Positions 37,665-47,420 of a DNA stretch of 64,000 nt are shown piece after piece. Under the pieces are notes generated by a model. That model saw only the letters and a list, made by a program, of their open reading frames with translations. It did not search any database and was not told the origin of the DNA. Origin of the DNA: Rhodanobacter thiooxydans (GTDB lineage Bacteria; Pseudomonadota; Gammaproteobacteria; Xanthomonadales; Rhodanobacteraceae); NCBI RefSeq assembly GCF_030291135.1, contig NZ_CP127409.1, forward strand, positions 186,001 through 250,000. Direction: 5' to 3'. The translations under genes were made by a program, and so were the position numbers. Numbering within the stretch: position 1 is the stretch's first letter; each line of letters begins with the position of its first letter.

Positions 37665-39452
37665 TCAGAGCGTGTCGTCGGCCTGCTGGTCCGCACTGGC
37701 GCCCGGCACGCAGCCGGGCACCACCGCGTCGGCCCGGAACAGCCACCACTCGCGGCGGTTGGCGTGGCCGACGTAGGTGGCGCGATGGCGGTCCACGCAC
37801 GTGCCCATCGCCTCGTCGAGGCTGAAGATCCAGCGATGCGCCGGGTCCTGCCGCTGCCAGGCGATCGCCTCGGCATATTGCTGCGACCACGGTTTCAGGA
37901 AGCCGAACTCGGCGACCGGCCCCTGGGCCATCAGCAGGTTCTGCTCCTTCCAGGCGAGCAGGCCGATGGTGGCGTCGGGGCCGGCGATGGCGCGCGCCTG
38001 CACCATCACGTCGCGCGCCGAGCGGTCGCCGTTGAGCATCGGATAGCCCCACAGCCCATACACGCTCCACAGCACGCCGGCGAACAGCAGCCAGCCCAGC
38101 GGCGCGCGGCGCACCCGCGTCAAGGCGACGACGATGAGGCCGACCACGCCGATGGCCAGCAGCATCCACCAGATCCGCGGGTCCAGGCTCTGCTCGATCT
38201 TCACCGCCCAGGCCGGGTGGCGATGCAATGCCAGCGCCGCCGCCACGGTCAGCGCGCCGGCCAGCAGCGTGGTCAGCGCACACACCGCGAGGCGCACACC
38301 GCGCCGGCGCAGCAGGCCGGGCAGCAGCGGCGCCAGCGCCAGCGCGGTCATCGGCAAGGCCGGCAGGATGTAGACGTCGCGCTTGCCCGGGCTCAGCGAG
38401 AAGAACAGCAGGATCAGCACGATCCAGCCCAGCGGCAGCAGGAAGCGCGCGTCGCGCCGCTTCAGCCGCCGCCACCACGCCGGGATGGCCCACGGCAGCA
38501 GCAGCGATAGTGGCAGCCAGTCGACCACGATGATGCCGAGGAAATAGAACGGCGAGTGCAGGTGCCCGGTCGGCGTGGCGTAGCGGTGCACGGTCTGCCC
38601 GAACAGGATGTTCTGCACGTACTCGGCGTGCTGCGGGTCGCCGTCGGCATGCGCCACCAGCAGCATTGGCAGCAGCCAGCCCAGGATCGGCACGAGGAAC
38701 AGCGCCAACCCGCCGGCCCAGCGCCAGCCGCCGGTGGGCAGCGCCAGGTGCCGCCAGTGGCCGCGGCGCGCCACCAGGTACGGCACCAGTATCAAGAGCG
38801 CCAGCACGCCGACGCCCTTGGTCGCCACGCCCACGCCAGCGAAGAAGCAGCCTGCGGCGAACCAGCGCCACGATGGCCCCAGCAGCAGGTGGCGCAACAG
38901 GCCGTAGTTGGCCAGGGTGATCCAGCCCAGCAACAGCGGATCGATCTGCGCGTTGCGCATCTGGTAGGTGAAGTGGATGGTGACCAGCAGCGTGGCGGCG
39001 GCCAGCAGCGCGCTGCGATGGTTCCACAGCCGGCGCGCCAGGTCGTAGACCAGCGCCAGCGCAGTCAGCGCCGCCGCCAGCGAGGGCAGCAGGAAGGCGA
39101 TGCGCCAGTGGCCGGTGAGGTAGTAGCTGAGCGCCTGCAGCCACATGAACACCGGCGGCTTGTCCGGGTACAGCTCGTGGCCGCGATGTGGGAACAGCCA
39201 CTGGCCGTGCTCGACCATCCATTGCGCCACCAGCGCGAAGCGCGGTTCATCGGACGGCCACGGATCGCGCAGGCCCAGCCCCAGGCCGAGCAGCAGCAGC
39301 GCGAACACACCGAACAGCAGCAGTTCCCGGCGAGCGTCGCGCAGCCACAACGGGCGTGCATGGGACAGGGAGGGCTTCACGGGCGGGAGGGTTCCGTCGG
39401 CGGCGGTCAGGGGATGCCAAGCATAGCCCGGCAAGGCGTCATGCCAACTCAT
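37665..39452 (-). CDS. ArnT-like membrane glycosyltransferase (GT83/PMT family), copy 2
   Basis: 595-residue polytopic protein of the ArnT/PMT superfamily with about 13 helices and a soluble periplasmic C-terminal domain. The first loop carries the canonical acidic motif DPWPSDEPRFALVAQWM and LYPDKPPVFMWL, which are catalytic or carrier-binding residues in ArnT. It would therefore be a functional polyprenyl-phosphate-sugar transferase. Its ATG overlaps the rsmB stop by 4 bases, putting it at the end of the def-fmt-rsmB transcript. Donor sugar unknown; no L-Ara4N pathway is present nearby. Confidence 0.85.
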   Translation of the reverse strand: MSWHDALPGYAWHPLTAADGTLPPVKPSLSHARPLWLRDARRELLLFGVFALLLLGLGLGLRDPWPSDEPRFALVAQWMVEHGQWLFPHRGHELYPDKPPVFMWLQALSYYLTGHWRIAFLLPSLAAALTALALVYDLARRLWNHRSALLAAATLLVTIHFTYQMRNAQIDPLLLGWITLANYGLLRHLLLGPSWRWFAAGCFFAGVGVATKGVGVLALLILVPYLVARRGHWRHLALPTGGWRWAGGLALFLVPILGWLLPMLLVAHADGDPQHAEYVQNILFGQTVHRYATPTGHLHSPFYFLGIIVVDWLPLSLLLPWAIPAWWRRLKRRDARFLLPLGWIVLILLFFSLSPGKRDVYILPALPMTALALAPLLPGLLRRRGVRLAVCALTTLLAGALTVAAALALHRHPAWAVKIEQSLDPRIWWMLLAIGVVGLIVVALTRVRRAPLGWLLFAGVLWSVYGLWGYPMLNGDRSARDVMVQARAIAGPDATIGLLAWKEQNLLMAQGPVAEFGFLKPWSQQYAEAIAWQRQDPAHRWIFSLDEAMGTCVDRHRATYVGHANRREWWLFRADAVVPGCVPGASADQQADDTL

Positions 39453-40762
39453 GCGTTTGCTTGGCGGGACTTCTGCAGCACCGCGTAGTACATGCCGTCG
39501 AGGTCGCCGTCGCCGGGCAGGATCTGCCAGCCCACCGCGGCGGCCTGGCCCGCCGGCAGGGTGAACGCCAACGCCAGCGCGTCGGCTTGCGTGGCCAGCA
39601 GCTCGCCGACGATCGCCTCGTTCTCCGCGCGCAGCACCGAGCAGGTGATGTAGACCAGCCGGCCGCCCGGCGCCAGCAACGGCCACAGCGCGGACAGGAT
39701 GCGGCGCTGCTGCGCATGCATCGCGGCGATGTCGCTCTCGCGCCGGTGCAGGCGCACGTCCGGTCGGCGTCGCAGCACGCCGGTGGCCGAGCACGGCGCG
39801 TCGATCAGGATGCGGTCGAACGGCCGGCCGTTCCACCAGCCCTTCGGTGCGCCGGCATCGCCGATCGCCACCTTGGCATTCAGGCGCAGCCGCATCAGGT
39901 TCTGGCGGATGCGTTCGGCCCGCGCAGCGTCGAACTCCAGCGCGGTCAGGTCGATGTCGGCGCGTTCGAGCAGGTGGCAGGCCTTGCCGCCGGGTGCGGC
40001 GCAGGCGTCCAGCACGTGCAGGCCGTCGTGCAGGTCGGCGAGGTCGGCGGCCACCTGCGCGGCGCCGTCCTGCACCGCGAACAAGCCGTCGTCGAAGCCG
40101 GGCATGCGGGTGACGTCGGCGCTGTGCGGCAGTACCAGCGCGTCGCTCAGCCAGGGATGCGCCATGGCGGCGTAGCCGGCGACCTGCAGTCGTGCAATCA
40201 GTGCCTCGTGCTCGCTGCGCTGGCGGTTGACGCGCAGCATCAGCGGCGGCTCGCCGTTGTCGGCCGCCATCACCGCCTCAGCCTGTTGCGGCCAGTCGCG
40301 CTGCAGCGCGTCGGCCAGCCAGGCCGGGTGCGCGTGGCGGGTCTGCGGCCTGGCGTCAAGTTTCGCAAGCAGGCCTGCGCGCTCGCGTTGCCAGCGGCGC
40401 AGCACGGCGTTGACCAGGCCGGCCAGCTGCGGCCGCTTCAGCGCGCGCACCGCCTCGACCGTGGCGGCCACCGCGGCGTAGTCCTGCAGTTCGAGGATTT
40501 CCAGCTGCACCAGGCCGAGCACCAGCAGCGCATGCACGGCCGGGTCCTTGTGCCGCAGCGATTTTTCCAGCAGGCCGTCGACCGCCGCGTCGAAACGCAG
40601 CCACCAGCGCGCGCCTTCGCTGAGCAGAGCCATCAGCAGGGCGCGGTCGCGCGGATCGGCCAGGCGCGGCGCGGCGCGCTCCATCACGTCGCGCAGCGAG
40701 GCGCCGCGCAGGGCCACCTCGGCGAGCCCCCGGGCGGCCAGGGCGCGGGTATCGGTTTTCAT
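39449..40762 (-). CDS. rsmB: 16S rRNA (cytosine-967-C5)-methyltransferase
   Basis: 437-residue enzyme that methylates C967 of 16S rRNA with S-adenosylmethionine. The N-terminal NusB-like helical domain is at about 5-135. The catalytic domain has SAM motif LDACAAPGGKACHLLE, the release cysteine Cys324 in DAPCSATG and the nucleophile Cys374 in YITCSV. Full length. Its ATG shares one base with the fmt stop, and it is coupled downstream to the ArnT-like gene. The def-fmt-rsmB order is widely conserved in Proteobacteria. Confidence 0.95.
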   Translation of the reverse strand: MKTDTRALAARGLAEVALRGASLRDVMERAAPRLADPRDRALLMALLSEGARWWLRFDAAVDGLLEKSLRHKDPAVHALLVLGLVQLEILELQDYAAVAATVEAVRALKRPQLAGLVNAVLRRWQRERAGLLAKLDARPQTRHAHPAWLADALQRDWPQQAEAVMAADNGEPPLMLRVNRQRSEHEALIARLQVAGYAAMAHPWLSDALVLPHSADVTRMPGFDDGLFAVQDGAAQVAADLADLHDGLHVLDACAAPGGKACHLLERADIDLTALEFDAARAERIRQNLMRLRLNAKVAIGDAGAPKGWWNGRPFDRILIDAPCSATGVLRRRPDVRLHRRESDIAAMHAQQRRILSALWPLLAPGGRLVYITCSVLRAENEAIVGELLATQADALALAFTLPAGQAAAVGWQILPGDGDLDGMYYAVLQKSRQANA

Positions 40763-41715
40763 CAGCTGCGCCGCAATTCAGGGCGGGCGTTGAGGTAGTC
40801 GATCGCACCGATGCGCTTGCCGCCCGCGCGCTGCAGCGCGGTGACGCGCAGCGCGCCGGTGCCGCAGGCCAGGTCGATGCCGTCGCGGCCGGCGGCCAGC
40901 ACGGTGCCCGGCGCGGCATGATGATCGAGTTCGATCGCGCGGGCGGCCCAGATCCGCAACGGCTCGCCGGCGATCTCGCCTTCGGCCACCGGCCACGGAT
41001 CGAACGCGCGCACCTGGCGTTCCAGCTCGATCGCGGGGCGGCTGAAGTCGAGCTTCGCCTCGGCCTTGTCCAGCTTGTGCGCGTAGGTCACGCCGTCTTC
41101 CGGCTGCGGCGAGGCTGCCAGCGCCTCGCCGGCCAGTGTGCGGCGCAGGCCCTCGGCCAGCACTGCCGCGCCGAGGGTGGCGAGACGGTCGTGCAGCGAG
41201 CCGCCGGTGTCGTCGCGGCTGATCGACGTGCGTCGTTCGAGCAATACCGGGCCGGTATCCAGGCCCGCTTCCATCTGCATCAGGTCGACTCCGCTTTCAC
41301 TGTCGCCGGCCAGGATCGCGCGCTGGATCGGCGCGGCGCCGCGCCAGCGCGGCAGCAGGCTGGCGTGCACGTTCCAGCAGCCGAGCCGCGGAATCGCCAG
41401 CACCTTGCGCGGCAGGATCAGGCCATAGGCCACCACCACCAGCAGGTCCGGCCGGTACGCAGCGAGAACCTGCTGCACGTCGGCGGACTTCAGCGACTCG
41501 GGTTGCTCGACCGCGATGCCGGCGGCCAGCGCGGCCTGCTTGACCGGGCTGGGCGTGAGCTTGCGGCCGCGACCGGCGGGGCGGTCGGGCTGGGTATAGA
41601 CGGCCACCACCTCGGCGCCGCTGGCGCGACAGGCCGCGAGGCAGGGTAAGGAGAATTCCGGGGTGCCGGCGAAGACCAGCCGCAAGCCGGGGCTACCCAA
41701 GCCGGCCTTGCTCAA
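40762..41715 (-). CDS. fmt: Methionyl-tRNA formyltransferase
   Basis: 317-residue enzyme that formylates initiator Met-tRNA using 10-formyl-tetrahydrofolate. It has [14 protein letters not shown] at the N-terminus, the catalytic block [16 protein letters not shown] with Asn115 and His117, and [17 protein letters not shown]. The C-terminal OB-like tRNA-binding domain is at about 215-317. The start is TTG at 41715, inside the def stop (TTGA overlap): no ATG in frame precedes the conserved first strand at a plausible distance, and an ATG further upstream would lie deep inside def. Confidence 0.93.
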   Translation of the reverse strand: MSKAGLGSPGLRLVFAGTPEFSLPCLAACRASGAEVVAVYTQPDRPAGRGRKLTPSPVKQAALAAGIAVEQPESLKSADVQQVLAAYRPDLLVVVAYGLILPRKVLAIPRLGCWNVHASLLPRWRGAAPIQRAILAGDSESGVDLMQMEAGLDTGPVLLERRTSISRDDTGGSLHDRLATLGAAVLAEGLRRTLAGEALAASPQPEDGVTYAHKLDKAEAKLDFSRPAIELERQVRAFDPWPVAEGEIAGEPLRIWAARAIELDHHAAPGTVLAAGRDGIDLACGTGALRVTALQRAGGKRIGAIDYLNARPELRRS

Positions 41716-42221
41716 GCACCGACCGCCTGCTTGCGGTGCTTCTCCAGCCGCTTCAGCAGCAGGTTGCGCTTCAGCGGCGACAGGTAGTCGACGAACACCT
41801 TGCCTTCCAGGTGGTCCATCTCGTGCTGGATGCACACCGCCAGCGGGCCTTCGGCCTCGACGATGATCTCCTGGCCAGTCACGTCCTGCGCCTTCACCTT
41901 AACCTTCAGCGCGCGGGTGACATCGGCGTACAGGCCGGGGAACGAGAGACAACCCTCCTGGTAGACCTGCGAGCCGTCCTTCTCGAGGATCTGCGCGTTG
42001 ATCAGCGCCAGCGGCTGGTTGCGCTCGTCGCTCATGTCGGCGACCAGCACGCGCTGGTGCACGTTGACCTGGGTGGCGGCGAGGCCGACGCCGTTGGCGG
42101 CGTACATGGTCTCGTACATGTCGGCGACGAACTGCTCCAGCTTCGCGTCGAACACGGTCACCGGCGCGGCGCGGGTGCGCAGCCGGGGGTCGGGGAATTC
42201 AAGGATCGAAAGGATGGACAT
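41712..42221 (-). CDS. def: Peptide deformylase
   Basis: 169-residue metalloenzyme that removes the formyl group from nascent proteins. All three motifs are intact: GVGLAATQV (44-52), EGCLSFPG with the metal ligand Cys91, and QHEMDHLEG with His133 and His137 as ligands and Glu134 as the catalytic base. First gene of the def-fmt-rsmB operon, divergent from the LysM gene. Confidence 0.96.
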   Translation of the reverse strand: MSILSILEFPDPRLRTRAAPVTVFDAKLEQFVADMYETMYAANGVGLAATQVNVHQRVLVADMSDERNQPLALINAQILEKDGSQVYQEGCLSFPGLYADVTRALKVKVKAQDVTGQEIIVEAEGPLAVCIQHEMDHLEGKVFVDYLSPLKRNLLLKRLEKHRKQAVGA

Positions 42222-42347
42222 GGCATGACCTCGGCGTCAGAAATGCGGGCGATTTGGTAAAAAGCCACCCGCGGCGCCATCTAGAATGTGTCTTATTGTA
42301 CGTCGGCAAGCGCCCGAGTACAGACGATTTTTGCCAACTCGCGCCTG

Positions 42348-42375
42348 TTGCGCGCGTTAATCATTCGGTTACACT
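42348..42375 (+). promoter_or_regulatory. Candidate sigma-70 promoter of the LysM gene
   Basis: TTGCGC at 42348-42353, a 16-base spacer and TACACT at 42370-42375, 34 bases before the LysM start codon. Confidence 0.45.
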
Positions 42376-42409
42376 CGACCGAGCACCTGGGGAAGGGGGA
42401 TTCCCGCCA

Positions 42410-43531
42410 ATGATCAAGAAAATTATCGTGTTGCTGGCCGGCATGCTGGTCACCGTGGCCGTCTATGCGGCCGGTGCGCAATTGCGGGCCGATCATCCGG
42501 ACAGCTACACCGTGCGCCGGGGCGACACCCTCTGGGACATCTCCGCCAAGTTCCTGTCCAAGCCGTGGCTGTGGCCGGAGATCTGGCAGGCCAACCCGCA
42601 GGTGCGCAACCCGCACCTGATCTACCCCGGCGACGTGCTCAACCTGTCCTTCATCAACGGGCCGCGCCTGGGCCTGCAACCGGGCGTGCATCGCGAAGGC
42701 GAGGCGGTGCCGGCGATCCCGCTGTCCGAGCTGAAGATGTTCCTCAAGGACATGCGGGTGATGGACTCCAACGCGGTCAGCTCCGCGCCGTACGTGGTCG
42801 GCCTGGAGGAATCGCGCCTGCGCGGCGCCGTCGGCCAGAACATCTATGTGCGCGGCCTGCAGGGCGAGCCGGGCCAGCGCTGGGCGATCGTGCGGCCGAG
42901 CCACGTGTTCCGCGGCTTCGACCAGGGTGATGCGGCCAACGCCGACCTGGTCGCCCACGACCTGGACAGCAACGCGGCGATGGTCAACGCGCCGTGGCGC
43001 GAGGATTCCCGCAACGACGGCCACTACGGCAAGGGCGACGATCTCGGCGTCGAGGTCAGCGTGATCGGCACCGCCGAAACGCTGCGCACGGGCGATCCGG
43101 CAACCCTGCTGCTGCTCGGCGCCACCAAGGAAATCCGCAGCGGCGATCGCATCATGCCGATCGACGACAAGCCGTACGATGCCAGCTACTACCCGCACGC
43201 GCCGAAGTCGGTGCCGGCCAACGCCAAGGTGATCGGCTTCGCCGACGCGATGGACGCGGCCGGCCCGCGCCAGGTGGTGATGCTGTCGATCGGCGCCAAG
43301 GACGGCGTCGACAACGGCCAGACCTACACGATGATGCAGCCCGGCGAGACGGTCCACGACGACGTGGCCAGCAACAGCTGGCGGCGCGGGGTAGGCGAGA
43401 CGGTCAAGTTGCCCGACGAGTACATCGGCCACGTGATGGTGTTCCGCACCTTCGACCGGGTCAGCTACGGCTTGGTGATGGACGGCCTGCGGCCGGTGCA
43501 CGTCGGCGCCCGCCTGACCATGCCGGAGTAA
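42410..43531 (+). CDS. LysM-domain periplasmic protein
   Basis: 373-residue protein with a signal peptide or N-terminal anchor (about 1-22, ending VYAAG) and one LysM peptidoglycan-binding domain at about 32-82 (YTVRRGDTLWDISAKFLSKP, then NPHLIYPGDVLNL). The rest is a beta-rich region of unknown role. Such LysM proteins commonly stand between def/fmt and dprA in xanthomonads and pseudomonads, without a settled function. The ATG at 42410 is preceded by GGGGGA and starts the signal peptide. Confidence 0.85.
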   Translation: MIKKIIVLLAGMLVTVAVYAAGAQLRADHPDSYTVRRGDTLWDISAKFLSKPWLWPEIWQANPQVRNPHLIYPGDVLNLSFINGPRLGLQPGVHREGEAVPAIPLSELKMFLKDMRVMDSNAVSSAPYVVGLEESRLRGAVGQNIYVRGLQGEPGQRWAIVRPSHVFRGFDQGDAANADLVAHDLDSNAAMVNAPWREDSRNDGHYGKGDDLGVEVSVIGTAETLRTGDPATLLLLGATKEIRSGDRIMPIDDKPYDASYYPHAPKSVPANAKVIGFADAMDAAGPRQVVMLSIGAKDGVDNGQTYTMMQPGETVHDDVASNSWRRGVGETVKLPDEYIGHVMVFRTFDRVSYGLVMDGLRPVHVGARLTMPE

Positions 43532-43624
43532 GCCTCGGCAAGGCGCCATCACGGCATCTGCCTACAGCACGGCGCGGCTCCCACCGCGCCGTTTTCTTTG
43601 CGGGTCGCTGCGTAAACTGCCGGC

Positions 43625-44800
43625 ATGGACATGGACGATCCCGATGAACTGCGCGCGTGGCTGATCGCCCTGCGCACCCCTGGCCTCGGCCCGGGCGGCC
43701 TGCGCGAACGGCTGGATGCGGCCGGCGGCGACATCCAGGCAGTGCTGGCACAGCTGTGCCGCGACGCGACCCGGCTTGGTGAGCCAGCCCGGGCCTGGCT
43801 GGCCCGGCCCGACGCGACCCGGCTGAGCGCCGACCTGGCCTGGCTGGCCGAACCCGGGCATCGGCTGCTGTGCTGTACCGAAGCGGATTTCCCGCCGCAG
43901 CTGGAACACATCGCGCAGCCGCCGGCCGTGCTGTTCGTGGTCGGCGACGCCAGCCTGCTGTTGTATCCGCAGGTGGCGATCGTGGGCGCACGCGGCGCCA
44001 GTGCGGTGGGCCTGGCGCACGCCCGGGCGTTTGCGCTGGCGCTGGCGGATGCCGGTTTTGCGATCACCAGCGGCCTGGCCGATGGCATCGACGGCGCCGC
44101 CCACGTGGCCGCGCTGGATGCCGGCGCGAAGACGCTCGCGGTGGTCGGCACCGGGCTGGACCGGGTGTACCCGCGCAAGCACCATGCGCTGGCCCGGCGA
44201 CTCGCCGCGCAGGGCGCGCTGGTCAGCGAGTTTCCGCCCGGCACGCCGGCACGCCCGGATCACTTCCCGCGGCGCAACCGGATCATCGCCGGCCTGGCGC
44301 TGGGCACGCTGGTGGTCGAGGCGGGGCTGCGTTCCGGCTCGCTGATCACCGCCCGGCTGGCTGCCGAACAGGGCCGCGAGGTGTTCGCGCTGCCCGGCTC
44401 CATCCACCACCCACTGGCCCGGGGTTGCCACCGGTTGATCCGCGACGGCGCCCGGCTGATCGAGACCGCGGTGGAGATTGTCGAGACATTGACGCCGGCA
44501 GCGCGCATGCTTGGCGGCGAACTGGCTGCGCGGCTCGACACGGCTGGCGGCGAGGCGGACGGGCCGCCACGGATTGCAGACGGCGACGGCGCGGCATGCG
44601 GGCCTGCCGGGGCTGGCGACAATTCCGGGTATCGATGGCTTTTGACCGAACTTGGCCATGAACCAGCGACATTGGACGAACTTGTGCAGCGTACCGGGCA
44701 GTCCGCCGCTGCACTTTCCTCGATGCTGCTGATGCTGGAGCTGGAGGCCCGGGTGGCGAGCCTGCCGGGCAACCGCTACCAGCAATTGCCCGGCGGCTGA
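43625..44800 (+). CDS. dprA: DNA-processing protein DprA
   Basis: 391-residue DprA/Smf that loads RecA on incoming single-stranded DNA during natural transformation. The N-terminal SAM-like helical part is at about 1-65. The extended Rossmann domain carries VAIVGARGASAVG, GLADGIDGAAH and the basic loop FPRRNRIIAGL. The C-terminal winged-helix domain (DML1-like, about 330-390, TLDELVQRTGQSAAAL) is present. It follows the LysM gene by 93 bases and precedes topA. Confidence 0.94.
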   Translation: MDMDDPDELRAWLIALRTPGLGPGGLRERLDAAGGDIQAVLAQLCRDATRLGEPARAWLARPDATRLSADLAWLAEPGHRLLCCTEADFPPQLEHIAQPPAVLFVVGDASLLLYPQVAIVGARGASAVGLAHARAFALALADAGFAITSGLADGIDGAAHVAALDAGAKTLAVVGTGLDRVYPRKHHALARRLAAQGALVSEFPPGTPARPDHFPRRNRIIAGLALGTLVVEAGLRSGSLITARLAAEQGREVFALPGSIHHPLARGCHRLIRDGARLIETAVEIVETLTPAARMLGGELAARLDTAGGEADGPPRIADGDGAACGPAGAGDNSGYRWLLTELGHEPATLDELVQRTGQSAAALSSMLLMLELEARVASLPGNRYQQLPGG

Positions 44801-44835
44801 GTTGCCGTCGTGCGCTGTTTGCAGGGGCAGCGGGC

Positions 44836-44872
44836 TTGACAGTCGCTGGCGCGGCGTGTTTTCAACTATATA
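44836..44872 (+). promoter_or_regulatory. Possible topA promoter elements
   Basis: A perfect TTGACA at 44836-44841 and an AT-rich TATATATA block from 44867, in a GC-rich background. The gap of 25 bases is too long for a standard pair, so one element may be incidental; TTTTCA at 44859 is the 17-base-spaced alternative. Confidence 0.3.
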
Positions 44873-44921
44873 TATGCCCGGCACGGAAGCGCCGGTGATT
44901 CACTTTCGGATATCCAGCTTC

Positions 44922-47420
44922 ATGGCAAAAAACCTGCTCATCGTCGAATCACCGGCCAAGGCCAAGACGATCAACAAATACCTTGGCAAGGACTTCCAGG
45001 TCCTCGCCTCCTACGGCCACGTGCGCGACCTGAAGCCGAAGGAGGGCGCGGTCGACACCGAACACGGTTTCACCATGGCCTACGAGGTCATCGAGCGCAA
45101 CGAGAAGCACGTCGACGCGATCGCCAAGGCGGCCAAGCTGGCCGACGACATCTATCTGGCGACCGACTTGGATCGCGAAGGCGAGGCGATCAGCTGGCAC
45201 ATCAGCGAGATCCTCAACGAGCGCGGCCTGACCAAGGGCAAGCAGCTGCACCGGGTGGTGTTCTCCGAGATCACGCCCAAGGCGATCAAGGCCGCGGTGG
45301 CCGCACCGCGCCAGCTCTCGCACGACCTGGTCGACGCCCAGCAGGCGCGTCGCGCGCTGGACTACCTGGTCGGCTTCAACCTGTCGCCGGTGCTGTGGCG
45401 CAAGGTGCAGCGCGGCCTGTCCGCCGGTCGCGTGCAGTCGCCGGCGCTGCGCATGATCGTCGAGCGCGAGGACGAGATCGAGGCGTTCAAGGCGCGCGAG
45501 TACTGGACCATCGAAGCCCAGCTCAAGCACGCCGAAGGTGACTTCACCGCGCGCCTGTCCAGGCTCAACGGCAAGAAGTTCGAGCAGTTCGATCTCACCA
45601 ATGAAACCGATGCGCAGTCCGCGCGCGAGGCGCTGAAGCAGGCCGCACGTGGCCGCCTCACCGTCAGCGAGGTCAGCTCGAAGGAACGCAAGCGCCGCCC
45701 CGCCGCGCCGTTCACCACCTCCACCCTGCAGCAAGAGGCCGCGCGCAAGCTCGGCTTCACCACCAGTCGCACGATGAAGGTGGCGCAGGGCCTGTACGAG
45801 GGCGTGGCGCTGGGTGACGAAGGCAACGTCGGCCTGATCACCTACATGCGTACCGACTCGACCATGCTCGGCGACGACGCCATGGCCGAGCTGCGTCAGT
45901 TGATCGCGCGTGACTTCGGCGGCCAGGCACTGCCGGATGCACCGCAGGTGTACAAGACCAAGTCCAAGAATGCGCAGGAAGCGCATGAGGCGATCCGTCC
46001 GACGTCGGCGATGCACACGCCGAAATCGGTGGCTGCCTTTCTCAACGACGACCAGCGCAAGCTGTACGAATTGATCTGGAAGCGCACGGTCGCCTGCCAG
46101 ATGATCCATGCCACGCTGAACACCGTCTCGGTGGAGTTCGCGCTGCCCGACGTCGCCGGTGGCGATGCCTCGTTCCGCGCCAGCGGTACCACCGTGATCG
46201 ACCCCGGCTTCCTCGCCGTGTACGAGGAAGGCAGCGACCAGAAAAAGGCCGACGACGACGATGAAGGCCGTCGCCTGCCGCGGCTGGAAAAGGGCGAGGC
46301 GGTGCCGCTGCACGAGATCGCCGCCGACCAGCATTTCACCGAGCCGCCGCCGCGCTATTCCGAAGCGAGCCTGGTCAAGGCGCTGGAAGAACACGGCATC
46401 GGCCGCCCGTCGACCTACGCCAGCATCATCCAGGTGCTGCAGAACCGCGAGTACGTGTTCCTCGACAGCCGCCGCTTCAAGCCCAGCGACGTCGGCCGCG
46501 CGGTCAGCAAGTTCCTCACCGCGCATTTCACCCGTTACGTCGATTACGACTTCACCGCCAAGATGGAAGACGAGCTGGACGCGGTCAGCCGCGGCGAAGA
46601 GGCGTGGGTGCCGCTGATGGAGCGCTTCTGGCTGCCGTTCAAGCAGCAGGTGGACGAGAAGACCGAGTCGGTCGACCGCAGCGAGGCCACCGGTGCGCGC
46701 GAACTGGGCAGTGACCCGAAGACCGGCAAGCCGGTTTCGGTGCGGCTGGGCCGGTTCGGGCCGTATGCGGCGATCGGCACCAAGGATGATGAAGACAAGC
46801 CGACCTTTGCCTCGTTGCGCCCCGGCCAGAGCATGCACACGATCACCCTGGCCGAGGCGCTCGAACTGTTCAAGCTGCCGCGCAAGTTGGGTCAGGCCGA
46901 GAACGGCGACGAGGTCAGCGTGGCGATCGGCCGCTTCGGTCCGTTCGTGAAGCAGGGCAGTACCTATGCCTCGCTGAAACCGGAGGACGATCCGTACACG
47001 ATCGAGCTGCCACGTGCACTGCAGATCGTGCAGGAAAAACTCGAGATGCTGGCGAACCGGCTGATCCTCGATTTCGGCAACGGCGTGCAGGTGCTCAACG
47101 GTCGCTACGGTGCCTACATCACCGACGGCGAGAAGAACGCGCGCATCCCGAAGGAGCAGGAGCCGAAGGAGCTGACTGAGGCGCAATGCCTGGAACTGCT
47201 GGCGGCTGCGCCGGTGCGCAAGGGCCGCTTCGGCAAGAAGGGGGCGGCCAAGAAGGCAGCCGCCAAGAAGGAGGCGCCGGCCAAAAAGACGGCGGTGAAG
47301 AAGGCCGCCAGCAAGAAGCCCGCAGCGAAAAAGACCACGGCGAAGAAAACGACGGCCAAGAAGACCGCCACGAAGAAGGCCGCTGCAAAGAAGGCCGCGA
47401 CGAGCAAGACCGGGGCCTGA
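44922..47420 (+). CDS. topA: DNA topoisomerase I with Lys/Ala-rich tail
   Basis: Type IA topoisomerase of 832 residues that relaxes negative supercoils. The TOPRIM domain starts LLIVESPAKAKTINKYLG, and acidic TOPRIM residues occur in ATDLDREGEAISWH. The active-site tyrosine is Tyr308 in GLITYMRTDS. The C-terminal region has no Cys4 zinc fingers but has repeats of the type GRFGPYAAIG and GRFGPFVKQG, and ends in a low-complexity tail (about 765-832) of AKK/TKK repeats that should bind DNA. The ATG at 44922 starts the TOPRIM fold exactly; the open frame upstream is not conserved in type. tsaC follows with no gap. Confidence 0.95.
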   Translation: MAKNLLIVESPAKAKTINKYLGKDFQVLASYGHVRDLKPKEGAVDTEHGFTMAYEVIERNEKHVDAIAKAAKLADDIYLATDLDREGEAISWHISEILNERGLTKGKQLHRVVFSEITPKAIKAAVAAPRQLSHDLVDAQQARRALDYLVGFNLSPVLWRKVQRGLSAGRVQSPALRMIVEREDEIEAFKAREYWTIEAQLKHAEGDFTARLSRLNGKKFEQFDLTNETDAQSAREALKQAARGRLTVSEVSSKERKRRPAAPFTTSTLQQEAARKLGFTTSRTMKVAQGLYEGVALGDEGNVGLITYMRTDSTMLGDDAMAELRQLIARDFGGQALPDAPQVYKTKSKNAQEAHEAIRPTSAMHTPKSVAAFLNDDQRKLYELIWKRTVACQMIHATLNTVSVEFALPDVAGGDASFRASGTTVIDPGFLAVYEEGSDQKKADDDDEGRRLPRLEKGEAVPLHEIAADQHFTEPPPRYSEASLVKALEEHGIGRPSTYASIIQVLQNREYVFLDSRRFKPSDVGRAVSKFLTAHFTRYVDYDFTAKMEDELDAVSRGEEAWVPLMERFWLPFKQQVDEKTESVDRSEATGARELGSDPKTGKPVSVRLGRFGPYAAIGTKDDEDKPTFASLRPGQSMHTITLAEALELFKLPRKLGQAENGDEVSVAIGRFGPFVKQGSTYASLKPEDDPYTIELPRALQIVQEKLEMLANRLILDFGNGVQVLNGRYGAYITDGEKNARIPKEQEPKELTEAQCLELLAAAPVRKGRFGKKGAAKKAAAKKEAPAKKTAVKKAASKKPAAKKTTAKKTTAKKTATKKAAAKKAATSKTGA

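Noticed and set aside
47200..47417. AAG/GCC-rich repeats at the end of topA as a CRISPR or satellite array
   Set aside because: They code for the Lys/Ala tail of topoisomerase I in frame. There are no constant repeats with variable spacers; no CRISPR array is seen in the window.
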